A DNA stretch of 30,841 bases from positions 1 through 30,841 of the IMG/VR virus record IMGVR_UViG_3300010392_000981; one strand, 5' to 3'. The notes beneath the pieces are model-generated. The model ran no database searches. It saw only the letters and a list, made by a program, of their open reading frames with translations, and was not told where the DNA came from. Position numbers and translations under genes: made by a program. Source of the DNA: a virus. Each line of letters opens with the position of its first letter. Within the stretch, counting starts at the first letter, position 1. Of this stretch, positions 30,818 through 30,841 are shown one piece after another.

Positions 30818-30841
30818 ATGATATCTCGCCAATTGGTTGCA
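30818..30841 (+). CDS. start of a rightward gene (truncated by window end)
   Basis: ATG at 30818 is preceded by GGAAAGAG, a fair ribosome site, and opens a frame (MISRQLVA) that runs out of the window. It follows the rightward promoter and long leader, so it could be the first gene of the early operon. Only eight codons are visible, so the product cannot be named. Confidence 0.4.

Noticed and set aside
1-30841. T7-type phage promoters, CRISPR array, integrase, transposase or tRNA genes
   Set aside because: Looked for by eye on both strands; nothing convincing was seen, and no gap outside 30019-30817 is large enough for most of these.

Overview
The window is about three quarters of the genome of a tailed, short-tailed (podovirus-type) bacteriophage. 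Terminase, portal, scaffold, HK97-fold capsid, two T7-like tail-tube proteins, a set of internal virion proteins and a lysis cassette are all present. There is no integrase, excisionase or recognisable lysogeny repressor, and no T7-type RNA polymerase. The only good promoters are host-type sigma70 promoters. A cobalamin-dependent (class II) ribonucleotide reductase and a phage metallophosphoesterase, together with T7-like structural genes and no phage polymerase, fit the marine SIO1 / VpV262 / cobavirus group (Zobellviridae). That placement is inferred from gene content and recalled family features, not from a database search.

Layout. Positions 1-5191, plus strand: the distal part of the nucleic-acid metabolism operon. 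It holds the C-terminus of a PD-(D/E)XK nuclease, a metallophosphoesterase, two micro-membrane ORFs, a nucleoside 2-deoxyribosyltransferase-like protein, a dATP/dGTP diphosphohydrolase-like protein, a pair of tandem paralogues, the ribonucleotide reductase and unknown small genes. Positions 5321-5350: a 10-bp-stem terminator where the two arms converge. Positions 5346-30018, minus strand: one uninterrupted late operon of about 24.7 kb. Read in the direction of transcription it runs lipoprotein, M15 endolysin, holin, membrane coiled-coil protein, HNH-like protein, small membrane protein, small terminase, very basic protein, small virion-like protein, large beta-rich spike, large terminase, portal, Bbp19-like protein, scaffold, major capsid, accessory head genes, tail tube A, tail tube B, internal virion proteins, tail fibre and a final beta-rich protein.

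Positions 30019-30817: the divergent control region. Two near-identical promoters (each TTGACA, 17-bp spacer, TATAAT) lie in an inverted repeat and fire away from each other. The leftward one starts about 27 bases before the first late gene. The rightward one leads into a roughly 520-base leader full of dyads and an operator-like tandem repeat, and then into a gene that starts at 30818 and leaves the window. If the genome is circularly permuted or joined at its ends, that rightward unit would be the early operon whose far end reappears at position 1, leaving perhaps 10 kb (replication genes) outside the window.

How it works together: the plus-strand operon would supply and edit deoxynucleotides and process DNA. 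The minus-strand operon would build, fill and release the virion. Most genes overlap by 1-35 bases (TAATG, ATGA or GTGA junctions), so translation is probably coupled along both arms. The most interesting points are the duplicated inverted promoter pair, the compositionally distinct spike gene wedged against the start of the large terminase, the dNTP-editing gene group, the hyper-basic protein in the packaging cluster, and an unexpected sugar-transferase-like fold gene inside the head-tail cluster.
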